Below, one piece after another: positions 9,383 through 18,720 of a stretch of 64,000 bases of DNA (positions are counted from its first letter, which is position 1; the number at the start of each line of letters is the position of its first letter). The DNA is taken from the NCBI GenBank assembly GCA_023151255.1, contig JAKLJG010000003.1:286001-350000 (forward strand). The letters are read 5' to 3'. The notes beneath the pieces are model-generated. The model was not told the origin of the DNA, did no database searches, and saw only the letters and a program-made list of their open reading frames with translations. Both the position numbers and the translations under genes were made by a program. Source of the DNA: Cyclobacteriaceae bacterium. GTDB lineage: Bacteria; Bacteroidota; Bacteroidia; Cytophagales; Cyclobacteriaceae.

Positions 9383-10461
9383 TGAAAATATTGAAGAAGA
9401 TAGTAATTGGGCTGGCCGCAGCGTTAATAGGAAGTTGTGTGGATCCATTTAACATACCAAAAATCGATTCAGCACAGCAGTTGGTAGTTGATGCAACCAT
9501 TACCGATGAACCCGGCATACATACGGTAACCCTGTCATACACTGCAGCATTATCGAATGATTATACCAGCAGGCAGTTTGTTAACGGGGCCATTGTTCGG
9601 ATTAAGGATGAGACAACCGATGTGACAACCAGCCTGACAGAAACATCACCTGGCAGGTATCAAACACCGGATAATTGGGGTGTGGTGGTTGGCCGTGCCT
9701 ATAGCCTATACATTCAACTTACTGACGGACGTGAATTTCGTTCAGACACACAACAGGTTTTTCCGGCCGGTGAGGTTGACAGCCTTTCGCTTGTGTTCCT
9801 TCCTAATTCAATAAATCAAAATGATGCCACGCTGCCCCAAAATTCACTGGGAATTTACATTGACTCAAAAGGAGTAGCAGGAGAACCCAATTTATTTCGC
9901 TGGCGCTGGACGGGGACGTATCAGGTAGAAACCGATCCGGCTAATAAAACGCGAATTGATCCCGATTGCATGTGCGAAGTGCCCGATCCTCCGGCATGTG
10001 CATTTGGAATTTGCAGTTGCTGCACCTGCTGGGTAAATGATTTCAGCAGTCAGGCCATGGTATCAAATAATCAGTTAATTAACGACAACTCCTTTTACAA
10101 TGTATTTTTAGGCAAAATACCGGTAGAGCCATTCCGCTTTTTCAGAAATTATCATGTTGAGGTTGAACAACTAAGTCTTTCCGAATCGGCCTATAATTTT
10201 TGGAAACTTGTACAGGCGCAACAACAAGGTGCTACGAATATCTTTCAGCCAAACGCAATTAAGATTAAGGGTAATGTAGAATCAATTACTGATCCGGATG
10301 CAGAAGTTTTTGGTGTGGTTTCCTTTTGTTCTGTCAGCAAGGCTTCACGATTTATTAACAGGTATGAGTTACCGGTTTTATTACTTGACCCGCCCCTGAT
10401 ACGGGAAGATTGCCGGCTTGTTTTTCGAAATGCTTCCAATGTCCGACCTGATTTCTGGTAA
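9382..10461 (+). CDS. DUF4249 family lipoprotein
   Basis: A 359-residue protein with a lipoprotein signal (hydrophobic run ending LIGSC, lipobox Cys near residue 20) and the start of the DUF4249 family (QLVVDATITDEPGIHTVTLSYTA split over residues 31-55). These surface or periplasmic lipoproteins are regularly encoded directly after a TonB receptor in this phylum, and here the ATG overlaps the receptor stop by four bases. A cysteine-rich insert (seven Cys in about 25 residues, around 193-217, including CMCE and CSCCTC) could bind a metal or form disulfides. The function of DUF4249 proteins is unknown. Confidence 0.87.
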   Translation: MKILKKIVIGLAAALIGSCVDPFNIPKIDSAQQLVVDATITDEPGIHTVTLSYTAALSNDYTSRQFVNGAIVRIKDETTDVTTSLTETSPGRYQTPDNWGVVVGRAYSLYIQLTDGREFRSDTQQVFPAGEVDSLSLVFLPNSINQNDATLPQNSLGIYIDSKGVAGEPNLFRWRWTGTYQVETDPANKTRIDPDCMCEVPDPPACAFGICSCCTCWVNDFSSQAMVSNNQLINDNSFYNVFLGKIPVEPFRFFRNYHVEVEQLSLSESAYNFWKLVQAQQQGATNIFQPNAIKIKGNVESITDPDAEVFGVVSFCSVSKASRFINRYELPVLLLDPPLIREDCRLVFRNASNVRPDFW

Positions 10462-10463
10462 CG

Positions 10464-12824
10464 ATGGCAAAACTCAGTATGTTGTGGTGTGCACTAGTTA
10501 CAACAGCTTATGCCCAGCTGCCGCTAGAGCATTGGCCTGAAAAACTGAAAGCTTTTTATTCAATCCGCAACCCGGTAAAATTGCACCTGCAGTTTAATCA
10601 GCCTGCTTATGCCCCCGGAGATACTGCCTTTTTTCGCGCAGCCTACCTGTTGGCAGCCGATGGAACTCCCTTAAAAGGATATAACCTTATTGAACTGGAT
10701 GTGGTTGATGCCTCAGGAAAAACAGTAGTACATCAGATATTTCGGATACGCGATGGCTGGGGCAGTAACCAACTGATTTTACCCGAAGATCTGCCACCGG
10801 GTATTTACCGCTTGTTTGCCTATGATAATTGGATAAAAAATTTTGACCGGTCCCGGTACTTTGCAGGCCAGCTACACGTAGTCGGTGAACAAACCTATAT
10901 AACGGATTTATTAAAGGAAAAACCGGTTTGCTACCCAGAGGGTGGCCGGCTGATTGCGGGCGTGCAGAATAAAGTAGTTGTGTACGCAGCAGCCAAGCAG
11001 CAAAATGGTTTTGTCGCAGATGCTTCCGGAAAACAAATCGCTACGTTTACTACCGATAGCAATGGTTATGGGTTGTTTTTTATTTCTCCCGATCAAGATG
11101 AGATATATACGGTTAACCTGAATGGACAGTCGAACCAACTTGTTGCTGCCCGCGATGGAGTAAATGTAATAGTGACCCCCGCTGTTTCGGCAAAAAGTCA
11201 ACACCGGGTGTTGCTGCAGGCACCTGCTTTGTCGGGTTTACGAAACGAGCCCCTTCACCTGCTCATCAGCGGCCATGGTTTGGTTTATTATTCAGCAACA
11301 TTTTCTTTTCAGGGTAAAGAGTTTATTAACCTGGCCATACCGGCCGGGAGGTTGCCAAATGGCATTTGCTATCTTACCGTTAACCGGGCAAGTGGAGAAA
11401 CGCTTGCCTCTCGAATCTTTTTCAACAGGATTAGCATTATCAACGTTTCCGTAAAGCCTGATAAATCAACGTATCCTACACGTACCCCAGCCGTTATCGA
11501 AGTGTCGGTTACGGATGAAAATAATAATCCGGTTTTGGCGCGCATGGCTGCTACCGTTTATCAGCAGGCCATCTTTCCGTCAACCGAAGGCTCAGCAATA
11601 CAAACGGATCAGTACCTGTTGTTGGTAGCCGACCTTGATAAACCGCCACCTCCCGGCTTTGATGCAAATTTGCAAACTGCCGATGGTTTACAACGGCTGG
11701 ACCGCTTACTGATTGCTAATAGCTGGCCATGGTATACCTGGGAAAAAGTGCTGGACAAGCAAACCAAACCACGGTTTCTCTTCAGGGATTTTCAACAAGT
11801 TAGCGGGAAATTAGTCGAGCATCCGTCTGGCCAACCTTTTGCCGATTCGGTAAGCATCACCTTTTTTGTAATGGGCACGCAGGACGTATATGAGGTGTTT
11901 TCAAAAAGCGATGGTACGTTTAGTGTTTCATTTTTGTTTCCGTTTTATAGCCGCGAGAAAGTTTTTTACCGGGTAGAACGGGCCGCCAGAAGGATTGATG
12001 ATGTAAGGCTGAGGCTAATCGATAGCCTGAACCAATATGCTGCGCTGCCGGTGCAGCGTACAGCCAATGTTGATCCGTATTACAGGTACGCGCAAATGCG
12101 AAATCGTGTGAATACTTCTTACCGGTACTTTACCACGGCTTCAAATCCGACCCCTGAAGTCATTAGCCGAAATGTGCTAATCGAGAAAGAACTTTTTGAA
12201 CCGGACGTAGCCATCGATTTGGATGATTATACGCTGTTCCCCACCATGCAGGAGACTCTTCATGAAATTGTGCCTTACCTGCAATACCGTAAAATTGGCG
12301 GCCGTGATGTGGTGCGACTCTATTTGCCCGAACAGGCCAGAACTGGCATTGAAAATCCGGCATTTTTTATTGACGGTGTGCTTACCGATGACCCATCCTA
12401 TTTTCTGAAACTTAAGCCGGCCGAAGTGGATAAAATAAAATTGATTTATACCGCTCATAAGCTGGAGAAATTGGGCGCTATTTCACGCAACGGTGTAGTA
12501 CTGGTTGAAACCAAGATACAGGATAATGCAGCAAATGTTTCGGCCACCAGCCGGTCATTCAATATAACCGGAATTACACCTTCGTTGCCTGTAAACAATA
12601 GCCCTTTTGCCTGGCAAAAAACAAATCCGCGTGCTCCGCAACTAAAATCGTGTTTATTCTGGAGCTCGCTGATCCGAAGTGATGAAAACGGAAAAGCGAA
12701 TTTTTCGTTCACAACAGCCGATGATACAGGCCGGTTTGTTGTTCGTATAGAGGGTATAACCGTGCAGGGTATTCCGTTTGTTCATGAAGAGTACCTTGAA
12801 GTTAATTACAACAAAGCGCATTAA
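10464..12824 (+). CDS. Large secreted MG2-like protein of the TonB receptor cassette
   Basis: A 786-residue exported protein. The mature N terminus (FNQPAYAPGDTAFFRAAYLL, about residues 48-67) resembles the MG2 domain of alpha-2-macroglobulin-like proteins, followed by a sandwich-type region. Near residues 630-700 (FFIDGVLTDDPSYFLKLKP, then VLVETK) it resembles a TonB-receptor plug, but there is no barrel. Proteins of this shape are common beside TonB receptor/DUF4249 genes, though their job is not established. It starts two bases after the DUF4249 stop, clearly in the same operon, and its last codons overlap the convergent MTHFS gene by four bases. Confidence 0.75.
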   Translation: MAKLSMLWCALVTTAYAQLPLEHWPEKLKAFYSIRNPVKLHLQFNQPAYAPGDTAFFRAAYLLAADGTPLKGYNLIELDVVDASGKTVVHQIFRIRDGWGSNQLILPEDLPPGIYRLFAYDNWIKNFDRSRYFAGQLHVVGEQTYITDLLKEKPVCYPEGGRLIAGVQNKVVVYAAAKQQNGFVADASGKQIATFTTDSNGYGLFFISPDQDEIYTVNLNGQSNQLVAARDGVNVIVTPAVSAKSQHRVLLQAPALSGLRNEPLHLLISGHGLVYYSATFSFQGKEFINLAIPAGRLPNGICYLTVNRASGETLASRIFFNRISIINVSVKPDKSTYPTRTPAVIEVSVTDENNNPVLARMAATVYQQAIFPSTEGSAIQTDQYLLLVADLDKPPPPGFDANLQTADGLQRLDRLLIANSWPWYTWEKVLDKQTKPRFLFRDFQQVSGKLVEHPSGQPFADSVSITFFVMGTQDVYEVFSKSDGTFSVSFLFPFYSREKVFYRVERAARRIDDVRLRLIDSLNQYAALPVQRTANVDPYYRYAQMRNRVNTSYRYFTTASNPTPEVISRNVLIEKELFEPDVAIDLDDYTLFPTMQETLHEIVPYLQYRKIGGRDVVRLYLPEQARTGIENPAFFIDGVLTDDPSYFLKLKPAEVDKIKLIYTAHKLEKLGAISRNGVVLVETKIQDNAANVSATSRSFNITGITPSLPVNNSPFAWQKTNPRAPQLKSCLFWSSLIRSDENGKANFSFTTADDTGRFVVRIEGITVQGIPFVHEEYLEVNYNKAH

Positions 12825-13396
12825 GCAGTAAACCCGAAAAATTTATCGGGTGTTACGCAGCCAGTCAGCCGGATGTCGTTCGGTGTGGCCGCAATGGAAG
12901 TAACCGGATCAAAAAATGACAACCCGATTCGTTTGGTTTGTGGCAGGCATTTGGCGAGAAACCGATCGTAATAACCCTTGCCGTAGCCAATCCGATGCCC
13001 CGCAATATCGAAGGCAAGCAGGGGCACCAGCACCAAATCAATTTTATCAACCGGTAGTTCAATACGCCCTGTCGGTTCAGGTACGCCCCAACGGCTTGTT
13101 GTAAGATTACGCATGCCTTCAAACAGAAAATGTTCGAGTTGGTTGGTAACGAGGTTTACTTTAGGCACAGCGATGCGGATGTGGGTAAACTCCCGTTGCA
13201 TGCGGTCGATAATCAGCCAGGTGTCGGGTTCTTTTTTTATGGTGATGGGCAGAAAGCAATGGATTACTTTGATGAACGATAAATCCACCGATGAAAAAAA
13301 CCGGTCACACAGTTTTCGATTCAGTAGCTGATACTCCGCTTCGTTAAGTGACAATCTTTTTTTCAGAAACGAATTGCGTAATTCCTGCTTAGTCAT
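12821..13396 (-). CDS. 5-formyltetrahydrofolate cyclo-ligase
   Basis: A 191-residue member of the MTHFS/YgfA family, which uses ATP to turn 5-formyl-THF into 5,10-methenyl-THF and so returns stored folate to one-carbon metabolism. The hallmark GYGKGYYDRFL lies at about residues 132-142, preceded by LVPLLAFDIAGHRIG, and the N-terminal KQELRNSFLKKRLSL carries the expected basic ATP-binding residues. The ATG at 13396 is used; it overlaps the stop of bshC by eight bases (ATGACTAA), so the two are co-transcribed. A TTG two codons upstream is less likely. Confidence 0.92.
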   Translation of the reverse strand: MTKQELRNSFLKKRLSLNEAEYQLLNRKLCDRFFSSVDLSFIKVIHCFLPITIKKEPDTWLIIDRMQREFTHIRIAVPKVNLVTNQLEHFLFEGMRNLTTSRWGVPEPTGRIELPVDKIDLVLVPLLAFDIAGHRIGYGKGYYDRFLAKCLPQTKRIGLSFFDPVTSIAATPNDIRLTGCVTPDKFFGFTA

Positions 13397-14954
13397 TTTC
13401 AAAGAGGATGTTGAACCGGAAGTCGAATGGATTAAAAAGTTGAATCAGTTTGTTAATAAACTGTGGGTCGGTTTGAAAAAAGTTCAGGAAGTTATCGGTA
13501 CGCTCCTGTAAGCCACCATTCGGAAAAAGGGAATCTTTCAATTCTTCTACCTGCCGTAGCCGGTCGGCCTGCCTGCGTTTTTCAGCGCGCAGTAATTTCT
13601 GCTCAATCTTTTCCAAACTGTTTAAGGCCCGTTTGGTTTCTGCGGCCACCATGGGAGCCAGGGTCTTATCCAGCATGGCCGCATGCTCTTTTATGGCATT
13701 GAAATGATCTACAATGGCCTGCTTTTCACCGTTTAACTGAATTTTTTGCGTGGCAAATTTAATTGCCGTCTGGTTTAGCAGGGCTGACTTTTCTTTGAAT
13801 AGGTCGATTACATCGATACCCGTTTTTTGAAGTTTACGGTATAGTTCATGCTTTATAAAAAGGGCAAAATTTCTGGGCAGTAAAACCGGAAAAGGCAGGT
13901 TATAATAATCGAATACGCTTTTAAACTGAAGCCAGTACACCAGTTCGGCAGGCCCGCCCACGTATGCCAGGTTGGGCAGTATCATTTCCTGATACAAAGG
14001 CCTCAGGCAAACATTCGGACTGAATTTTTCGGGAGATTCCTGGACGAGTTTTTCAATCTCGGCCTTTGTAAACGATAGCGCGGTATCCACAACACTATAC
14101 CGGTCGCCTGATTTTTCAATGCGACTCCTCAACCCTTCATCGAGGTAAAAAAGATTTATCTCCCGGCAAAATACCTGAGGTTTGTAACCACCTTGCTCCA
14201 GTTTGCTATTGGTCTGGTCAACCAGATTTTTAGCGGAATGATTAATCAGATCATCCGTAATAACCGGTGAAAAAAGTTTTTTTAATTCGTGGTCATCTCC
14301 GTCAATAACCACAAGCCCGTACTCGCCAAACAACGCGTTCACATAAAAGCGTACGGCATCACTGAGTTTTTTAAACCGGGTGTACGCTTCTTTAAACAGG
14401 GCAATGTCTCCGGGAATTTCCGAAAGCAAGGCCTTCAATTCGGTTGTTGTAAACCGGCCCACCGCTCCTTGTTGCGAAGTTTGCCAGGTATATTTTTTAC
14501 CGTACAACCTGAAGGATTTGATTTCATCGTAATCATGGTCTTCCGAGGCCATCCAGTACACAGGCACAAACCGATAATCGGGGTACGCTGCTGAGAGTTT
14601 TTTACAGGAATTGATTACTGTAACGATTTTATAGATGAAGTATAACGGCCCTGTAAAAATATTAAGCTGATGGCCGGTGGTTATTGTAAAGGTTTTTTTA
14701 TCAGCCAGGTGTTGAATATTCTGTTTTACCGGTTCGGGAAGTTCAATGTATTTATACTGTTGGTTCAGGCTATCGACTAATACTTTCCGGCTCGCGGCCG
14801 GGAAGGATTGCTTCTGCGCGATTTGATTGACGAAGTTGTTAAGTGCTGGAAAGGAGTTATAAAACGGTCTTAATGATTCTTTTTGTCCGATATAATCCAG
14901 AAAGAACGGGGTGAATGCACCTGTGGATTCGAACGGTACCGGGTGAACAGTCAT
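13389..14954 (-). CDS. bshC: Bacillithiol synthase, cysteine-adding enzyme BshC
   Basis: A 521-residue BshC, which joins cysteine to glucosaminyl-malate in the last step of bacillithiol synthesis. Recognisable parts are the N-terminal FTPFFLDYIGQ, TITTGHQLNIFTGPLYFIYK (about residues 90-110), the substrate-binding VPVYWMASEDHDYDEI (about 140-155), and the C-terminal coiled-coil region rich in Lys/Glu before DSLFPNGGLQERTDNF. Bacillithiol is the main low-molecular thiol in many Bacteroidota, which fits the thiol and electrophile stress genes around 40-49 kb. It is followed by the MTHFS gene with overlap. No other bsh gene is in the window. Confidence 0.95.
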   Translation of the reverse strand: MTVHPVPFESTGAFTPFFLDYIGQKESLRPFYNSFPALNNFVNQIAQKQSFPAASRKVLVDSLNQQYKYIELPEPVKQNIQHLADKKTFTITTGHQLNIFTGPLYFIYKIVTVINSCKKLSAAYPDYRFVPVYWMASEDHDYDEIKSFRLYGKKYTWQTSQQGAVGRFTTTELKALLSEIPGDIALFKEAYTRFKKLSDAVRFYVNALFGEYGLVVIDGDDHELKKLFSPVITDDLINHSAKNLVDQTNSKLEQGGYKPQVFCREINLFYLDEGLRSRIEKSGDRYSVVDTALSFTKAEIEKLVQESPEKFSPNVCLRPLYQEMILPNLAYVGGPAELVYWLQFKSVFDYYNLPFPVLLPRNFALFIKHELYRKLQKTGIDVIDLFKEKSALLNQTAIKFATQKIQLNGEKQAIVDHFNAIKEHAAMLDKTLAPMVAAETKRALNSLEKIEQKLLRAEKRRQADRLRQVEELKDSLFPNGGLQERTDNFLNFFQTDPQFINKLIQLFNPFDFRFNILFEND

Positions 14955-15037
14955 ATCAGCAACAACAAACCTTTAAACAAAGCATACGACAAATAACGCG
15001 TTTTTGACGGTAAGGTTAAATGAAATTACACAGGCGT

Positions 15038-16348
15038 TTATACAGCTATTCCGTGCAAATCAAAATCGGTGGCTGAGGTTATCTTAACCGGCACAAAATC
15101 GCCAATTCGAAGGTATCCTGCTGTGGCATCAATAATTACTTCGTTATCCACTTCGGGCGAATCGAATTCGGTACGACCTATAAAACTTCCGCCTTCCTTC
15201 CGGTCAATTAATACCTTGTAGGTTTTACCCACTTTCTGCTGGTTAAGTTCGTACGATATCCCCTGCTGTAATTCCATTACTGCATCAGCCCGCTGTTGTT
15301 TTGTTTCATCGGGCACATCATCGTTCATGGAATAAGCATGCGTATTCTCCTCATGCGAGTAAGTAAAAACCCCCAGGCGGTCGAAACGGGATTTTTCCAC
15401 GAAGTCCATCATTTCCTCAAAGTCTTTCTCTGTTTCACCAGGGTGGCCTGTTATGAGGGTGGTGCGTATGGCAATGCCCGGAACTTTTGCGCGAATGGTT
15501 TGAAGCAACTGTTCAGTTTTTTCGCGCGTGGTTCCCCTGCGCATGCGTTCAAGCATGTTGGTACTGCCATGTTGCAAAGGAATATCCAGGTATTTGCAGA
15601 TGGTGCTGCGCTGGGCCATCACATCAAGCACATCCATCGGAAAGCCGGTTGGGAAGGCGTAATGCAGGCGAATCCATTCAATACCTTCCACATCGGCCAG
15701 TTGGTTGAGCAGTTCGGCCAGGTTTCTTTTTTTGTAAAGGTCCAGTCCGTAATAGGTCGAGTCCTGGGCAATTAGCAGCAACTCTTTGGTGCCGCCCTTA
15801 GCCAGGTTTTGCGCTTCTTTTACCAATTCTTCAATCGGGCGCGATACATGCCTGCCCCGCATTATGGGAATAGCACAAAACGAACAGGGTCGGTCGCAGC
15901 CTTCTGAAATTTTCAGGTACGCATAATGGCCTGGATTGGTCAGTATCCGCTCACCTACCAGTTCCTGTTTGTAATCGGCCTTAAATTGTTTAAGCAGGCG
16001 TGAAAGATCGCGCGTACCGAACCAGGCATCTACTTCAGGAATCTCTTTTTCCAAATCATCCTTGTAGCGTTGCGACAAGCATCCGGTAACATATACTTTA
16101 TCCACCAGGCCCTCCTGCTTGGCATCAACGTAACGAAGAATCGTATCGATGGACTCCTGCTTGGCATTGTCGATAAAACCGCAGGTATTAATTACCACCA
16201 CGCTGGCATCGTCAGTGCCCGACTCATGAACAGCGTCAATGCCATTACCGCGCAGCTGGGTGAGCAGCACTTCTGAGTCAACCACATTTTTTGAACACCC
16301 CAGCGTTACAATATTGACTTTGGTGTTTTTATGCCCTTTGGTTTTCAC
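15038..16348 (-). CDS. rimO: Ribosomal protein S12 methylthiotransferase RimO
   Basis: RimO is a radical-SAM enzyme that methylthiolates an aspartate of ribosomal protein S12. The N-terminal methylthiotransferase domain provides three cluster cysteines (TLGCSKN, NTCGFI, GCLSQ), the radical-SAM core has CDRPCSFC, and a TRAM domain ends the protein. The GTG at 16348 (giving VKTKGHKN then KVNIVTLGCSKN) is preferred because family members in this phylum start there, making 436 residues; the frame remains open upstream to another GTG at 16393. It stands alone and is divergent from the DUF6452 gene. Confidence 0.94.
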   Translation of the reverse strand: MKTKGHKNTKVNIVTLGCSKNVVDSEVLLTQLRGNGIDAVHESGTDDASVVVINTCGFIDNAKQESIDTILRYVDAKQEGLVDKVYVTGCLSQRYKDDLEKEIPEVDAWFGTRDLSRLLKQFKADYKQELVGERILTNPGHYAYLKISEGCDRPCSFCAIPIMRGRHVSRPIEELVKEAQNLAKGGTKELLLIAQDSTYYGLDLYKKRNLAELLNQLADVEGIEWIRLHYAFPTGFPMDVLDVMAQRSTICKYLDIPLQHGSTNMLERMRRGTTREKTEQLLQTIRAKVPGIAIRTTLITGHPGETEKDFEEMMDFVEKSRFDRLGVFTYSHEENTHAYSMNDDVPDETKQQRADAVMELQQGISYELNQQKVGKTYKVLIDRKEGGSFIGRTEFDSPEVDNEVIIDATAGYLRIGDFVPVKITSATDFDLHGIAV

Positions 16349-16433
16349 ACGATCCGGTTGAAGGCTGCAAAAATACAAAAAATACAAGGGCACCGGGTTT
16401 GTGCGTTATACCGAAGGCGTATCTTTACGGATT

Positions 16434-16892
16434 GTGAGATTTGCCCGGCTTGCTTTTTTTATTGTTGTAGCTTCATCCTGCCTGGATGAAGCTGATTGCA
16501 TCCGTAATGCAGATACCGCGTTGGTGATTCAGTTCAAGCGACTGCTTGATGGGAAGAACGATACGCTGATTTTTTACCGTGTTGAAGCCACCGGCACCGA
16601 TAGTATTTTTTACGGCCAGAGCCCCGATGTGTTGGATACCCTTCGGGGAACTCCAATGATTTTATCGGTTAACCCCAATACACCGGTCACTTCGTTTTCT
16701 TTTTATCTGCCTGTACTGGAGTACTCGCTTTCTGTTGAATATGACAGATCAGCACGGTTTATCAGTGAAGATTGCGGTAGCGAAGTGAGCCTCAACAACC
16801 TCCGGATTTCGTTTACCGATTTTGATTCTGTTCGTGTTATTAACCCGATTTTAAGCACTGCCCGAACTGTAAACATTGAAATTTACCGCTAA
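16434..16892 (+). CDS. DUF6452 family lipoprotein
   Basis: About 152 residues from a GTG at 16434; that start gives a short lipoprotein signal (RFARLAFFIVVASSC) followed by CLDEADC. The remaining beta-rich sequence (ALVIQFKR, VEATGTDSIFY, LSVNPNTPVTSFSFYLP) matches what is typical for the DUF6452 family of Bacteroidota. The longer frame begins at a GTG at 16401, which would bury the signal peptide. It overlaps the DUF6048 gene by 17 bases, and the two families are usually paired. Their function is unknown; a joint role at the outer membrane is inferred from the paired export signals. Confidence 0.75.
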   Translation: MRFARLAFFIVVASSCLDEADCIRNADTALVIQFKRLLDGKNDTLIFYRVEATGTDSIFYGQSPDVLDTLRGTPMILSVNPNTPVTSFSFYLPVLEYSLSVEYDRSARFISEDCGSEVSLNNLRISFTDFDSVRVINPILSTARTVNIEIYR

Positions 16893-17532
16893 CATATTGC
16901 TCGTTCTGCTTTCAGTAAACCTGCTTGCTCAAAAGGCCGATACAGTGGTGCGCGATTTCAGACCATCCGGTATCCGCATTGGGTATGATGTTTTCGGGAG
17001 TGCCTGGAGTGCGTTGGATAAAACCTATTTCGGCTTTGAAATGAGTGCCGATGTTGATTTTTACCGCTACTATCTTACGGTTGATGTTGGAAACTGGAAG
17101 CGGGATTTGACAAGTGATGCAGACCTGTACACCAACAACGGCAAGTATATGCGGATGGGCGTGGACGTGAATTTCTTAAAGAGAGATCCGGAACGGAACA
17201 TGTTCTTTATCGGGGCGCGCTACGGATGGGGAATATTTTCGGAAACATTGGTAAGGTCAACGGATGATCCCGTTTGGGGAATAAACACCGAAACTTTTAC
17301 CAATACCGACAGCCGGTCCTCGTGGTTTGAAGTGACTACCGGGCTTCGCGTGAAAATGTATAAATTTTTCTGGATGGGGTACACCATCCGCTATAAGTTT
17401 GGATTGAATACTTCCGGAACCGGTGAGTTGGTTCCTTACGATGTGCCGGGTTTTGGCAGTACGTTCAAGAGTTCTACCTGGGGTTTTAATTACCTGCTGT
17501 TGTTCAGAATACCGGTGAGGAAAGCGCACTAG
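16876..17532 (+). CDS. DUF6048 family outer membrane protein
   Basis: A 218-residue exported protein with signal peptide KFTANILLVLLSVNLLAQ and many short alternating strands (GIRIGYDVFGS, FGFEMSADVDFYRYYLTVDVG, MFFIGARYGWG) ending in FNYLLLFRIPVRKAH, as in a small outer membrane barrel. It matches the DUF6048 family, the usual partner of DUF6452. The only start that keeps the signal peptide is the TTG at 16876, inside the upstream gene, so translation is probably coupled. It converges on ftsY with two bases between. Confidence 0.8.
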   Translation: MKFTANILLVLLSVNLLAQKADTVVRDFRPSGIRIGYDVFGSAWSALDKTYFGFEMSADVDFYRYYLTVDVGNWKRDLTSDADLYTNNGKYMRMGVDVNFLKRDPERNMFFIGARYGWGIFSETLVRSTDDPVWGINTETFTNTDSRSSWFEVTTGLRVKMYKFFWMGYTIRYKFGLNTSGTGELVPYDVPGFGSTFKSSTWGFNYLLLFRIPVRKAH

Positions 17533-17534
17533 GC

Positions 17535-18488
17535 TTATCTACCCGCAAATAACGAGTCTACAAACTCGGCATTGTTAAAAACCTGCAGGTCGTCAACCTT
17601 TTCGCCAACGCCAATGTATTTCACCGGTATTTTAAATTCATCCGAAATGCCGATCACTACTCCGCCTTTCGCGGTGCCGTCAAGTTTCGTGATGGCTATG
17701 GCAGTTACATCGGTGGCCTTTGTAAACTCGCGTGCCTGGGTAACAGCATTCTGGCCGGTGCTGCCATCAAGCACCAGCAACACTTCGTGGGGGGCATCAG
17801 GAATAACCTTTTGAATCACGCGTCTGATTTTCGAAAGTTCATTCATCAGGTTGGTTTTGGTGTGTAGGCGGCCTGCTGTATCTATAATCACCACATCTGC
17901 TTTTTTTTCAAGACCTTCCTTCACGGCATCAAAGGCAACGGACGAGGGGTCGGTGTCCATGCCGCGGCTTACCACAGGTATACCGTTACGGTCGCCCCAA
18001 AGTTTCAGTTGGTCAACGGCCGCGGCACGAAAAGTGTCGGCTGCACCAAGCAGAACTGTTTTGCCCAACTTTTTATACTGAGCTGAAAGTTTGCCGATGG
18101 TGGTAGTTTTACCCACACCATTTACGCCCACCACCATAATCACATAAGGTTTGATGCCGGCCGGTAAATCAAAATCCTGCAAGGAAGCCGATTGGTTTTC
18201 AGCCAACAACGAAGCGATTTCTTCTTTCAGTATCCGGTTTAGTTCCGCTGTGCCCAGGTACTTATCTCGTGCCACGCGCTGCTGTATGCGTTCAATAATT
18301 TTTAATGTGGTGTCAACGCCAACATCGGAAGAGATGAGAATTTCCTCCAGGTTATCAAGCACGTCATCATCGACCGTGGATTTGCCGGCCACTGCTTTGC
18401 TGAGGCGCGTAAAAAAACTCTCGCTGGTTTTTTGCAAACCCTTGTTGAGCGATTCTTTTTTTTCTTTTGTAAAAAATCCAAAGGCCAT
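17535..18488 (-). CDS. ftsY: Signal recognition particle receptor FtsY
   Basis: FtsY is the GTPase that docks SRP-bound ribosomes at the membrane. This 317-residue version has the N domain (helical, residues 1-95) and the G domain with all motifs: GVNGVGKTTTIGKL (P-loop), DTFRAAAVDQL, DTAGRLHTK and TKLDGTAKGG. The acidic A domain of E. coli FtsY is missing, which is normal for this phylum. The ATG at 18488 gives MAFGFFTKEKKE, the common start. A terminator for the upstream rpmB block lies just before it (18505-18540), so ftsY is read by read-through or its own promoter. Confidence 0.97.
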   Translation of the reverse strand: MAFGFFTKEKKESLNKGLQKTSESFFTRLSKAVAGKSTVDDDVLDNLEEILISSDVGVDTTLKIIERIQQRVARDKYLGTAELNRILKEEIASLLAENQSASLQDFDLPAGIKPYVIMVVGVNGVGKTTTIGKLSAQYKKLGKTVLLGAADTFRAAAVDQLKLWGDRNGIPVVSRGMDTDPSSVAFDAVKEGLEKKADVVIIDTAGRLHTKTNLMNELSKIRRVIQKVIPDAPHEVLLVLDGSTGQNAVTQAREFTKATDVTAIAITKLDGTAKGGVVIGISDEFKIPVKYIGVGEKVDDLQVFNNAEFVDSLFAGR

Positions 18489-18504
18489 ACATGCAACTTA
18501 GTAA

Positions 18505-18540
18505 AAAAACGAACCCCTGCTCCGGAAGGAACAGGGGTTT
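18505..18540 (-). terminator. Intrinsic terminator of the rpmB-rpmG-DUF4295 operon
   Basis: On the minus strand an 8-bp stem AACCCCTG/CAGGGGTT (arms 18532-18539 and 18512-18519) with a 12-base loop is followed by a run of seven T (18503-18509). It sits just after the DUF4295 stop and before the ftsY start. Confidence 0.85.
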
Positions 18541-18562
18541 GAAAATGCTTTTACAAAACCGG

Positions 18563-18718
18563 TTATTTTTTGGCCAATGTTTCTTTAACCATTTCGGCCG
18601 GCACAATCTCTTCCCTAAAGGTGTAGGCACCGGTTTTTTCCGACTTGATGGCGCGAATCACTTTTGCGTAGTGCTTACCATCACCTTTCTTCAGTGTTGC
18701 AACAACTTTCTTTGCCAT
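18563..18718 (-). CDS. DUF4295 family small basic protein
   Basis: A 51-residue protein read directly from the sequence: it begins MAKKVVATLKKGDG and ends EMVKETLAKK. It matches the DUF4295 family, found in Bacteroidota immediately after rpmG, as here (two bases separate them). Its size, positive charge and strict position among L28 and L33 suggest a ribosome-associated or ribosomal role; that is inference. It is too short to appear in many gene lists. Confidence 0.9.
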   Translation of the reverse strand: MAKKVVATLKKGDGKHYAKVIRAIKSEKTGAYTFREEIVPAEMVKETLAKK

Positions 18719-18720
18719 AG

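Noticed and set aside
15296..15775. 159-residue frame opposite rimO
   Set aside because: It is a shadow of rimO, whose radical-SAM motifs are intact; no family or signal is seen in the opposite frame.
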